A stretch of DNA of 64,000 nucleotides, from contig JBGCDS010000010.1 in the NCBI GenBank assembly GCA_045105615.1, positions 1 to 64,000 on the forward strand, read 5' to 3'. The notes under the pieces are model-generated. The model saw only the letters and a program-made list of their open reading frames with translations. It ran no database searches and had not been told where the DNA came from. Shown here piece after piece: positions 8,645 through 15,948 of this stretch. The stretch's first letter is position 1. The number at the start of each line of letters is the position of its first letter. The translations under genes were made by a program, and so were the position numbers. Source of the DNA: UBA1858 sp045105615 (GTDB taxonomy: Bacteria > Pseudomonadota > Gammaproteobacteria > UBA4575).

Positions 8645-8872
8645 ATGTTCGTATGTATCTGCAATCAGGTCACCGATGGCCAAATAAGAGACGCCGTCAA
8701 TAACGGGGCTTCATCATTCTCAGATGTTCAGTCTATGCTAGGAGTTGCAACCAAATGTGGCGAATGTAAAAATCACGCACGCCAATGCATGAGAAGTTGC
8801 CGCAGCGAATGTCAAAACAACGTAGTTTCTGACAATACCTCTACTAAAGAATTTATCGTTAACGTCGTTTAA
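8645..8872 (+). CDS. bfd: bacterioferritin-associated ferredoxin
   Basis: Small [2Fe-2S] protein that binds bacterioferritin and reduces its core to release Fe2+. 75 residues with the four cluster cysteines at 4, 6, 38 and 41 (MFVCIC and TKCGEC). I start at the ATG at 8645; an in-frame ATG 57 bases upstream would put the Fur-like box inside the gene. The C-terminal tail after residue 55 is longer and more polar than in E. coli Bfd. bfr follows at 9009. Confidence 0.93.
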   Translation: MFVCICNQVTDGQIRDAVNNGASSFSDVQSMLGVATKCGECKNHARQCMRSCRSECQNNVVSDNTSTKEFIVNVV

Positions 8873-8904
8873 CACTGCACCCTGTTTTATTCTATTTAGC
8901 AAAT

Positions 8905-8919
8905 GATAATCAATCGCTA
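8905..8919. promoter_or_regulatory. Fur-like box upstream of bfr
   Basis: TGATAATCAATCGCT has a perfect left half-site and a degenerate right half (10 of 14 against the 7-1-7 motif; 14 of 19 against the classical 19-mer at 8900-8918). It lies 90 bases before bfr. Weaker than the bfd site. Confidence 0.5.
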
Positions 8920-9008
8920 CAGCGATTGCATTTACATTACCAAATCGCTGTTCTAGAAATTTATAGTTTATACTCCGCTGCATAATTAACTCACATGGAT
9001 GAACATTA

Positions 9009-9491
9009 ATGAAAGGTGACGCAAAGGTAATCGAGTTTTTAAACAAAACACTTAAAAATGAACTAACCGCAATTAACCAATATTTTTTACATGCGCGCAT
9101 GTATAAAAACTGGGGCATAGAAAAGCTCAACGAGCATGAATACCATGAGTCTATCGATGAGATGAAACATGCGGATATGTTAATTGAACGCATCTTATTT
9201 TTAGAAGGCCTACCTAATTTACAATCACTAGGTAAGCTATATATAGGTGAGTCACCTGAAGAAATGATTAAGTGCGACCTTAAGCTAGAAATGGAAGCTG
9301 TTCCTGACCTCAAAGAAGCTATTGAATACAGCGAAAGCGTTAAAGACTATGTCTCAAGAGAATTGTTTGAGCATATTCTGGAGAGCGAAGAAGAACATGT
9401 TGATTGGCTAGAAGAACAGCTCGACCGCATCAACCATGTAGGCATTCAAAACTATTTACAAGAAATGATGTTAAGCAAGTCATCTGATTAA
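9009..9491 (+). CDS. bfr: bacterioferritin
   Basis: Heme-containing 24-mer ferritin that oxidises and stores iron. 160 residues. Ferroxidase ligands are in place at Glu18, Glu51, His54, Glu94, Glu127 and His130, and Met52, the axial heme ligand, is present in ESIDEMKHAD. It is therefore a functional heme-type Bfr rather than the heme-less alpha type. bfd lies 136 bases upstream with its own Fur-like box, so storage and release genes are adjacent but probably separately expressed. A terminator follows. Confidence 0.96.
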   Translation: MKGDAKVIEFLNKTLKNELTAINQYFLHARMYKNWGIEKLNEHEYHESIDEMKHADMLIERILFLEGLPNLQSLGKLYIGESPEEMIKCDLKLEMEAVPDLKEAIEYSESVKDYVSRELFEHILESEEEHVDWLEEQLDRINHVGIQNYLQEMMLSKSSD

Positions 9492-9511
9492 ACTATACTG
9501 ATTTACACTAC

Positions 9512-9545
9512 AAAGGCGCCCATTCCTAGAATCGGCGCCTTTCTT
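9512..9545 (+). terminator. terminator after bfr
   Basis: AAAGGCGCC (9512-9520) and GGCGCCTTT (9534-9542) form a perfect 9-bp stem with a 13-base loop, followed by CTTATT. Confidence 0.8.
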
Positions 9546-9855
9546 ATTATCAACATTTTTATTATTGAGTCACATTCAAAATATCAGTGACGCTTGATGA
9601 AGGAGTGCATATCGATCTTTTCTACTATCGATTGATATATTTTTAAGCTTCCAGTCCTCTCAGCAGCACCTTACTTCTCTAGCTCAGATTCATTTACATA
9701 TTCATTATATGTTTACGAATATATTTAATGTGTCTGTTAATGATAATGAGAATGAGTTGCATTTATATTAATATTCCTCTACTATCCATCATCGTTTTTA
9801 CGATCCACTCCTCTTTTTAAACTCTAATATTTTCATGAACTTAGGGAGTATTTAA
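9546..9855. other. 310-base non-coding region before the porin operon
   Basis: AT-rich and without a credible gene. It holds an inverted ATCGAT pair (about 9610-9632) and, near its right end, the Fur-like box described separately. The length and AT content suit a regulated promoter region for the operon that follows. Confidence 0.6.
9741..9755. promoter_or_regulatory. Fur-like box upstream of the porin operon
   Basis: TGATAATGAGAATGA matches the 7-1-7 Fur motif at 11 of 14 positions and also reads as successive GATAAT/GAGAAT hexamers, the alternative way of describing Fur sites. It lies about 100 bases before the porin ATG. Confidence 0.7.
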
Positions 9856-11211
9856 ATGAAAATCAAACAATTAACCCTCGGCACATTTGTTAGCATAGCC
9901 ATCCTAGTGTCTGGCAACGGGATTGCCGGAGAGCAAGTGACTGTCGACAAAGAAGAATATGAACAGCTTAAAGCGGCTGTGAAATTCTTGATGTCTGAAC
10001 GAGAAGAAAATCAAAAAGCCGTACAAGAAGCCAAACAAGCGGCAGAAGACGCCGCAGCCTCCGCCAAAGTAGCTACAGATAATGCAGAAGAAGCCACAGA
10101 AGTTGCTGAAGCTGCTGCGGAAGCAATCGACGATCAGGCTGGCGTCAATCGCTGGTTTGAAAAAACACAAATTGGTGGATATGCCGAAGTACTCTACAAC
10201 AATGGCACACAAAACAGCGACAATAGTGACAATATTAGTAATGAGCTCGACGTTCAAAGATTCATTTTTTACATCGGACATCAATTCACTGACAATTTAA
10301 GATTCTTTTCAGAAACTGAGATAGAACATTCTCGCGCTGGACGCTCTGATGATGATCCTGGTCATGTTGAGTTAGAACAAGCCTACATAGAATGGGATTA
10401 TTCACAAAATCATAGCTTACTTGCGGGCTTGCATTTACCACCCATGGGTATTATTAACGAAACACATGAGCCAGAAACATTTTATGGTGTTGAACGCCCA
10501 CGAGTTGAGTCACGCATTATTCCATCAACATATCGTGTTATTGGTGTGAAAGGTAATGGCCAGTTTGGTGATGGCTTCAGTTATGACCTGGGCATCCATG
10601 AAGGATTGCAATTTGATGATGGTGATCTGGATATTCGCGATTCTCGCCAAAGTGGCGCTCGTGCTAACGCAGATTCACTCGCAGGTACTGGACGTATCAA
10701 ATATACAGGCATGCCTGGATTAGAGTTAGCTGCTAGTCTGCAGTATCAATCTGACATGGTTCAAGATGGAATCTCGAACAGTAATTTAAGACGTGCTTCT
10801 ATCGATGCAGATGGTTCTGTCGATGGCATATTATCCTCTGTACATGCTATTTACGAAAATGGACCATTTGGTTTACGTGCTTTATATAGCCGCTGGGACA
10901 TTGACGATGCAATTGAAGACCTAGATGATGGCGACGGCCGTGATGAAATGGAAGGCTGGTATGTTGAGCCTTCATGGCGTTTCGAGAACAATTTAGGAGT
11001 CTTTGCACGTTACACCATGATTGATGAACGTGCTGGCAGCAATGATGGGGACGCCGAGGATTCAGAAGAGAAACGTTTTCTATTAGGTATGAATTACTGG
11101 CTACATCCTAACGTGGTATTGAAAGCGGATGTACAGTTTGAAGACGACGACGATCGCGATAGCGACAACGATCTTGATGGATTCAATCTTGGTGTTGGTT
11201 GGAGCTTCTAA
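9856..11211 (+). CDS. outer-membrane porin with N-terminal coiled coil
   Basis: 451 residues. Signal peptide 1-24 (cleavage near GIAG-EQV), an Ala/Glu-rich coiled coil at about 30-92 that resembles periplasmic trimerisation or wall-binding stalks, then a beta-barrel from about 100. It ends in GVGWSF, the terminal phenylalanine being the outer-membrane assembly signal. Many Asp-rich loops are visible. It resembles the phosphate-selective/OprO-P-like porin group in general pattern, but the substrate cannot be read from sequence. The Fur-like box upstream and the FMN-binding and PepSY genes downstream suggest a role under iron limitation (inference). An AGGGAG ribosome binding site precedes the ATG. 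Confidence 0.8.
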   Translation: MKIKQLTLGTFVSIAILVSGNGIAGEQVTVDKEEYEQLKAAVKFLMSEREENQKAVQEAKQAAEDAAASAKVATDNAEEATEVAEAAAEAIDDQAGVNRWFEKTQIGGYAEVLYNNGTQNSDNSDNISNELDVQRFIFYIGHQFTDNLRFFSETEIEHSRAGRSDDDPGHVELEQAYIEWDYSQNHSLLAGLHLPPMGIINETHEPETFYGVERPRVESRIIPSTYRVIGVKGNGQFGDGFSYDLGIHEGLQFDDGDLDIRDSRQSGARANADSLAGTGRIKYTGMPGLELAASLQYQSDMVQDGISNSNLRRASIDADGSVDGILSSVHAIYENGPFGLRALYSRWDIDDAIEDLDDGDGRDEMEGWYVEPSWRFENNLGVFARYTMIDERAGSNDGDAEDSEEKRFLLGMNYWLHPNVVLKADVQFEDDDDRDSDNDLDGFNLGVGWSF

Positions 11212-11238
11212 GCAATCGTTAAACTCATAAATTTTTCA

Positions 11239-11772
11239 ATGTACAAAAACAAAATTAAACTTACATTTTTTGTTTCTCTGATCGCACTGGCTATTTTAAA
11301 TTTAGTCAGTGCGAAAGGAGTTTATCTTGAACCTGAAGCATTCTTGTCTGACATCTTCGATCAAGCAGCTCCTGAACCATCACGCTTGCTGATTAAAGGA
11401 GAATTAAAAAAAGATATTAAAAAAATCCTCGGACATCGCTATAAAACTTTCCGTGTCCCTTACTGGCAAAAAGATGAGCGCACAGTTTGGATTCTTGAAG
11501 AAATTGGTAAAGAACTACCTATCACTGCTGGTTTTGTTGTTAAAAATGGTAAAATTGAGCAATTTAAAGTGCTCATTTTTCGTGAAAGTCGCGGCTGGGA
11601 AATCCGCAATGATTTTTTCACTCAACAATTCTATGGATCACATCTGTTACCTAAACAAAAGCTAAGCCACCACATCGATAACATCACTGGCGCAACCATG
11701 TCAGTTAACGCAATGAAAAAACTATCAAAAATGGCTTTATACCTAGATCAGCACGTCACAACACTAGAGTAA
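11239..11772 (+). CDS. exported FMN-binding (flavinylated) domain protein
   Basis: 177 residues with a signal peptide or N-terminal anchor at about 8-25. An FMN_bind domain follows, ending in DNITGATMS: Asp147, then the TGAT motif with Thr153 as the residue to which ApbE attaches FMN covalently in proteins such as NqrC. It is thus a probable periplasmic one-electron carrier. No apbE is present in the window, so flavinylation would depend on a gene elsewhere. It lies 27 bases after the porin and 97 bases before the PepSY protein; electron transfer between the latter and this flavoprotein is inferred. Confidence 0.82.
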   Translation: MYKNKIKLTFFVSLIALAILNLVSAKGVYLEPEAFLSDIFDQAAPEPSRLLIKGELKKDIKKILGHRYKTFRVPYWQKDERTVWILEEIGKELPITAGFVVKNGKIEQFKVLIFRESRGWEIRNDFFTQQFYGSHLLPKQKLSHHIDNITGATMSVNAMKKLSKMALYLDQHVTTLE

Positions 11773-11869
11773 TAAACACCTCGCATCCAAAAGCGATATA
11801 GTATTTGATTTTAACTTCCTTAAACTTTACCTTGCGTAGCTTAAGATTCACAGCATAAATAATATCCCC

Positions 11870-12589
11870 ATGGCAAAGTTACATTTATGGCATCGCTATA
11901 TAGGTATTAGCGTGTCTGTATTAGTCATAGTCCTATCAATAACAGGATTACTCTTGAATTTTAGCGATTCGTTAAAGCTCAATCGCTCGTACGCCGGAGC
12001 TTCATGGTTGCTCAAGCATTACAATATTGGTGATTTTCCTATAGTTTCTTTTAAATCTCAGAATACTGTGATATCCCAAGCTAGCAATTACATTTACCTG
12101 GATGGCCGTTACGCATTAAATCTTTCCGAATCATTAGTGGGTGTTATCAACCTTTCTTCCGATCTACTTATCGCCACACAGTCAAGCTTAATATTGATTG
12201 ATAAAGAAGGTCAGATAATTGATGAAATAGGAAGCTACTCAGGTTTACCAGAAAACCCTCTAGGCATTTCTATTACAGAACAAGGACACCCTGTGATTCG
12301 CGGTGTAAATACTTACTGGAAAGGCAGCAATGAACTCTCCGCATGGCAACCATTAGAAGGTCCACACCCCCAATGGGTCGCACCCATAGAAACACCTAAT
12401 AACTTAAACACACTTATTCAACAACATGCTCGCAGTAACGAAATCCACTACGAACGAGTTATATTGGACTTACATAGCGGAAGACTACTAGGAAACTGGG
12501 GACAGAATATAATGTCTATTGCTGCGATCATGATGATCGTACTGGCTGTGACTGGTATCTTTATTTGGCTTAGGAAAAAGCCAACTTAA
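11870..12589 (+). CDS. PepSY-associated membrane protein
   Basis: 239 residues. One membrane helix at about 9-29 after LHLWHRYIGI, a periplasmic domain of roughly 180 residues, then ILDLHSGRLLG and a second helix at about 212-233 ending LRKK. The WHRYIG and LHSGR histidine motifs and the TG in each helix are those of PepSY-TM proteins, which in iron-reductase systems pass electrons across the membrane, possibly by heme. With only two helices it is smaller than the usual PepSY reductase. It is probably the last gene of the porin/FMN-binding operon and is convergent with rppH, six bases apart. Confidence 0.75.
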   Translation: MAKLHLWHRYIGISVSVLVIVLSITGLLLNFSDSLKLNRSYAGASWLLKHYNIGDFPIVSFKSQNTVISQASNYIYLDGRYALNLSESLVGVINLSSDLLIATQSSLILIDKEGQIIDEIGSYSGLPENPLGISITEQGHPVIRGVNTYWKGSNELSAWQPLEGPHPQWVAPIETPNNLNTLIQQHARSNEIHYERVILDLHSGRLLGNWGQNIMSIAAIMMIVLAVTGIFIWLRKKPT

Positions 12590-12595
12590 TAATAT

Positions 12596-13078
12596 CTAAT
12601 CAACCGCAATATTCATAATTGGTGCAAATTCAGTTAACGCACGTTGATAAACTTTACGCTTGAAAAATACCACGTCATTAATTGGCTGCCAGTAATCCAC
12701 CCATGCCCATCCATCAAACTCAGGAATATCTGAATTCTGTAAATCAATTCGGCTTTCATCAGACACCATGCGCAACAAGAACCAGCGTTGCTTTTGACCG
12801 ATGCATTTTGGGAAACAGCGACGACGTACTAAGTGGGGAGGAAGACGATACTTAAGCCACTTCTTTGAGCTAGCGACAACTTCGACATCTTGCCGAGTCA
12901 GGCCTGTCTCTTCCTTTAATTCGCGATACAGCGCATCTTCGGGGGACTCATTCTCACTAATACCGCCCTGCGGGAACTGCCACGCATCTTGTCCACAGCG
13001 CTTACACCACAATAGCTGTCCAGCATCGTTATACAATACAATGCCAACATTAGCCCGATACCCCTGTGAATCTATCAT
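12596..13078 (-). CDS. rppH: RNA pyrophosphohydrolase (Nudix)
   Basis: Removes pyrophosphate from the 5' end of mRNAs to trigger decay. The Nudix box is complete (GGISENESPEDALYRELKEE, then TGL) at about residues 38-60. 160 residues, with the N-terminal YRANVGIVLYN typical of RppH. The neighbouring HAD phosphatase is divergent, as in Pseudomonas. Confidence 0.95.
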   Translation of the reverse strand: MIDSQGYRANVGIVLYNDAGQLLWCKRCGQDAWQFPQGGISENESPEDALYRELKEETGLTRQDVEVVASSKKWLKYRLPPHLVRRRCFPKCIGQKQRWFLLRMVSDESRIDLQNSDIPEFDGWAWVDYWQPINDVVFFKRKVYQRALTEFAPIMNIAVD

Positions 13079-13211
13079 TTTGTTATATTGTTAGAATAAA
13101 TGCACTTCACCCATTCTTTCACATGCACCTATTTGGCGCAAATACTCAGCTATTTGTAACTAACTTCGCTAAAATTGGTTCTAAATATCCACAACCAGTA
13201 AGGAGATATAA

Positions 13212-13865
13212 TTGGCACTCGCTCTTTTTGACCTAGATGAGACCCTACTAGCTGGCGACAGCGATTATTTATGGGGCCAACACCTGGTCCAGCAAGGCGC
13301 AGTAGACGGCGAAGTCTATGAGCGCACAAATCGACAATTCTACGAGCAATACAAACAGGGTAGCTTAGATATCAACGAGTTCTCTCGATTCGCCTTTAAA
13401 CCCCTCAGTGAATTTCCACTGGAAACACTCAAGCTATGGCGCACAAAGTTTGTAGAAGACAAAATAAAACCCATCATGACCACAAAAGGTATGAGTGCTA
13501 TAGAAAAACACCGCGCTGCTGGCGATCATCTAATTATTATCACTTCAACTAATAATTTTATTACTCAGCCAATAGCAGAGCTTTATAACGTTGACCAACT
13601 GATTGCTACCCAACCACAAATAGTTAATGGCAAATATACTGGGGAGCTAGATACGCCCTGCTTCGCGCATCACAAGATAGACCGACTTAATGAATGGTTA
13701 GAGACAAGTGGGTTAAATTTGCAAGGCAGTTATGGCTACAGTGATTCTCATAACGACATACCCTTACTAGAGGCTGTACATCACCCATACGCAGTCGATC
13801 CTGATGACAACTTACGCGACCATGCAAAGAAGCATAACTGGGAAATAATTTCTTTTAGAGATTAA
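13212..13865 (+). CDS. HAD-superfamily subfamily IB phosphatase
   Basis: 217 residues. FDLDETLLAGDS supplies the catalytic DxD, TSTNNF the second motif, and YSDSHNDIPLLEAV the Mg-binding motif III/IV in the form typical of HAD-IB (SerB/CicA-like) hydrolases. The physiological substrate is not determined; phosphoserine phosphatase is one possibility only. The start is TTG, supported by AAGGAGATAT immediately upstream. Its stop overlaps the end of the convergent PLA2-like gene by four bases. Confidence 0.85.
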   Translation: MALALFDLDETLLAGDSDYLWGQHLVQQGAVDGEVYERTNRQFYEQYKQGSLDINEFSRFAFKPLSEFPLETLKLWRTKFVEDKIKPIMTTKGMSAIEKHRAAGDHLIIITSTNNFITQPIAELYNVDQLIATQPQIVNGKYTGELDTPCFAHHKIDRLNEWLETSGLNLQGSYGYSDSHNDIPLLEAVHHPYAVDPDDNLRDHAKKHNWEIISFRD

Positions 13866-14314
13866 CGCTTCTTGCAGACTGATTGCCCACTGGATTGATA
13901 TTCAGCCATTAATGATTGCGCTTGCTTTTGTTCACCCTCAGTAAGCGCTTGATACTTGCGATCTTGCGGCCAACCGTAACCCCAACGATACCAATTATAA
14001 AAATATGGGCTGCCACCTAAACGTACGCCCTCAAACATCACATTAGCGAGCACATGATCATTTGTTTTTATGTAAACACAACGCATTAATGCGGTATCAA
14101 CTCTCTCACGTTGCTGTTCGGTGCCGCCTTTCCAGTAAGCTTTATCATGCTCTACACAACACTCACACCAGTCATCATTATTAATTAAAGATGCATCCGG
14201 GAATAAAGAACAGCCATCACTAGTAAACGGGCTTAATCCGGAATCAGATGAACATGCCACCGCCACAAACAATGACAAGACAAGCAATAATGGTTTTGAA
14301 GAAATACTACTCAT
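13862..14314 (-). CDS. phospholipase A2-like lipoprotein
   Basis: 150 residues. A signal peptide with a lipobox-like VAVAC (Cys at about 21) suggests a lipid-anchored protein. The central CECCVEHDKAYWKGG closely matches the PLA2 active-site pattern CCxxHD, where His and Asp are the catalytic pair, and DGCSLFPD precedes it as in the family's calcium-loop position. Hydrolysis of phospholipids is plausible but untested, and many bacterial members have no known role. It heads a set of small envelope genes on the same strand. Confidence 0.68.
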   Translation of the reverse strand: MSSISSKPLLLVLSLFVAVACSSDSGLSPFTSDGCSLFPDASLINNDDWCECCVEHDKAYWKGGTEQQRERVDTALMRCVYIKTNDHVLANVMFEGVRLGGSPYFYNWYRWGYGWPQDRKYQALTEGEQKQAQSLMAEYQSSGQSVCKKR

Positions 14315-14333
14315 AATTAAGAGTATATAGGAT

Positions 14334-14729
14334 TTATTGATACTTCCAGCAGATATTTACTTTTCTCTTACCCCAGTTAAGCGCTGCACGCTTATCATTG
14401 CCCATATAAATATCAATCTTTTTAGTCCAGCGTTTATTCATTTTATCTAACACAATAAAATCTTTATCAAAACCTTCTACCTTTACGAGGGCGCCATGAG
14501 TCAGCCCCATAGTCAGCAGGTCTCTAGACACGGCAATAACTCGCATACCTGGCGTTAAGTGATCACCCCAGGCAGATATATTGGGCGTTGAATCCGTTTC
14601 ATCCACAGATGAGGTATAGGCTGTTGCGGTGACTTCCAACATACGGGACGCATCTTCACAGGCATGAATTGAATAAGAAAAATTTGCAGCCAGCAAAGCA
14701 CCAAGTAAAAGTATTTTTGTTTTTATCAT
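14334..14729 (-). CDS. secreted 3D-domain protein
   Basis: 131 residues with a signal peptide of about 24 residues. The body begins VTATAYTSS and contains the three-aspartate region VLDKMNKRWTKKIDIYMG, then AALNWGKRKVNI. This is the 3D domain, shared with the catalytic part of MltA-type lytic transglycosylases and with Firmicutes YuiC/Rpf-like wall enzymes. A peptidoglycan role is likely from the fold. No wall-binding domain is present. Confidence 0.78.
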   Translation of the reverse strand: MIKTKILLLGALLAANFSYSIHACEDASRMLEVTATAYTSSVDETDSTPNISAWGDHLTPGMRVIAVSRDLLTMGLTHGALVKVEGFDKDFIVLDKMNKRWTKKIDIYMGNDKRAALNWGKRKVNICWKYQ

Positions 14730-14772
14730 TATAATTTATTAGACACGGACAAGTGCCATTAGAAAGTTTTAG

Positions 14773-15387
14773 TTAGAGTGCACCCTGTTTGACAAGCAAC
14801 TCATGAATTGTTTCAGCCATCACACCATATCCCCGCTGATTTAAGTGTACTGCGTCAGACTTATACTCATTATCTCGCAACAAACCTGCAAGCAAATCAT
14901 CAGCAAACACTAACCCATACTGTTCTGCTAACTCTTCATATAACGGCGCCACATCTGAAAATAGTTTCTTTTCAGGCACACCAATTAACACCACCTGTAC
15001 GCCACGCGCATGAGCTAACTCAATCATTGCAGCTAGATTTTTCTTGGTATTGTGCAAATTCTTATTTCGCAAAATATCATTACCACCCTCTAACAGTATC
15101 AATAGATCAGGATTGACTTCATCTATCACTGTCGGCAAACGAATTAATCCCTGCGTTGTCTCCTCACCAGAAACACCTGCACCAACTACTTTACGCCCAC
15201 TTAGCTGTGCTAATACGGATGGATAGCTATAGGCTTCTGATGTGCCGACACCAACAGTTAAACTATCACCAAATGCAAGAATAACTCCGTCTTGCGGAAT
15301 TGGAGTTAATGAAACTGAATCTGAACAGGCCTGCAGAAACAACAAGCAAATAGCCATTAAACATACAGCGAGTTTGAAGCGGAACAT
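14773..15387 (-). CDS. tesA: GDSL arylesterase/lysophospholipase, TesA-like lipoprotein
   Basis: 204 residues of the SGNH hydrolase family. Block I is FGDSLTVGVG (catalytic Ser), block III is GGNDILRN, and block V is DAVHLNQRGY (Asp and His). The N-terminal LLFLQAC is a clear lipobox, so this copy is membrane-anchored rather than freely periplasmic as in E. coli TesA. Acts on short acyl esters or lysophospholipids. Together with the PLA2-like gene, two putative lipid hydrolases lie within 1.5 kb. Confidence 0.87.
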   Translation of the reverse strand: MFRFKLAVCLMAICLLFLQACSDSVSLTPIPQDGVILAFGDSLTVGVGTSEAYSYPSVLAQLSGRKVVGAGVSGEETTQGLIRLPTVIDEVNPDLLILLEGGNDILRNKNLHNTKKNLAAMIELAHARGVQVVLIGVPEKKLFSDVAPLYEELAEQYGLVFADDLLAGLLRDNEYKSDAVHLNQRGYGVMAETIHELLVKQGAL

Positions 15388-15404
15388 AAATAATTACCTA
15401 CGCG

Positions 15405-15575
15405 TTACTCTTCAATTTTAAACAAGCAATGCTTTGCATAGTCTTTAGCTTGATTCATCGTCCAGTCACCCTTTGCTTTTGCATCAAGATTACTGCACCA
15501 CTTATCACTTCCTACTTCCGCACTACAAGAAGCCAAAACAACTACCGCCATTATTATGAATAATAATTTTTCCAT
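15405..15575 (-). CDS. small DUF3012-type lipoprotein (56 residues)
   Basis: Reads MEKLLFIIMAVVVLASCSAE then VGSDKWCSNLDAKAKGDWTM and NQAKDYAKHCLFKIEE. The LASC lipobox gives a mature peptide of only 40 residues starting at Cys17. The WC...KGDWT...DYAKHC pattern is that of DUF3012. Two further cysteines (27 and 50) could form a disulfide. GAGGAAG lies just before the ATG. It is 12 bases downstream of the small membrane protein at 15588. Function unknown. Confidence 0.82.
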   Translation of the reverse strand: MEKLLFIIMAVVVLASCSAEVGSDKWCSNLDAKAKGDWTMNQAKDYAKHCLFKIEE

Positions 15576-15587
15576 CACTTCCTCAAA

Positions 15588-15854
15588 TCATTTCTTGATG
15601 ATACTGCCTGTTATCAAATAACCTGCAATACCAACGATTGCAGCAACACCGCCACCAAAAAATTGGGCAATTGGCCACATGGAGGCACCACCACCTTCGT
15701 ATGGCATAAAGTACTCAGTATATAGAATGGCACATAACACACCAAGCCAGGGTATAACGCCTGCCACGTAAATCGCCCAAGACTTTTTCAGCAAAAATGC
15801 TGTGATTACACCAAATATAACCGACGGCACTATCAATATTATCCATACACTCAT
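15588..15854 (-). CDS. small membrane protein of unknown function
   Basis: 88 residues with three hydrophobic segments at about 3-22, 27-48 and 60-84, and a glycine-rich turn YEGGGASMWP between the last two. I do not recognise a family. AGAGGC precedes the ATG with normal spacing, which supports expression. It is probably co-transcribed with the DUF3012 lipoprotein. Confidence 0.6.
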   Translation of the reverse strand: MSVWIILIVPSVIFGVITAFLLKKSWAIYVAGVIPWLGVLCAILYTEYFMPYEGGGASMWPIAQFFGGGVAAIVGIAGYLITGSIIKK

Positions 15855-15948
15855 AGATGCCTCTTTAAATAGATTGCGCTTGGCACATCAAGCTCAGCTC
15901 GATAATACATGCATATCAGCTTACTCCGCCAATCCTAAATTACCAATA

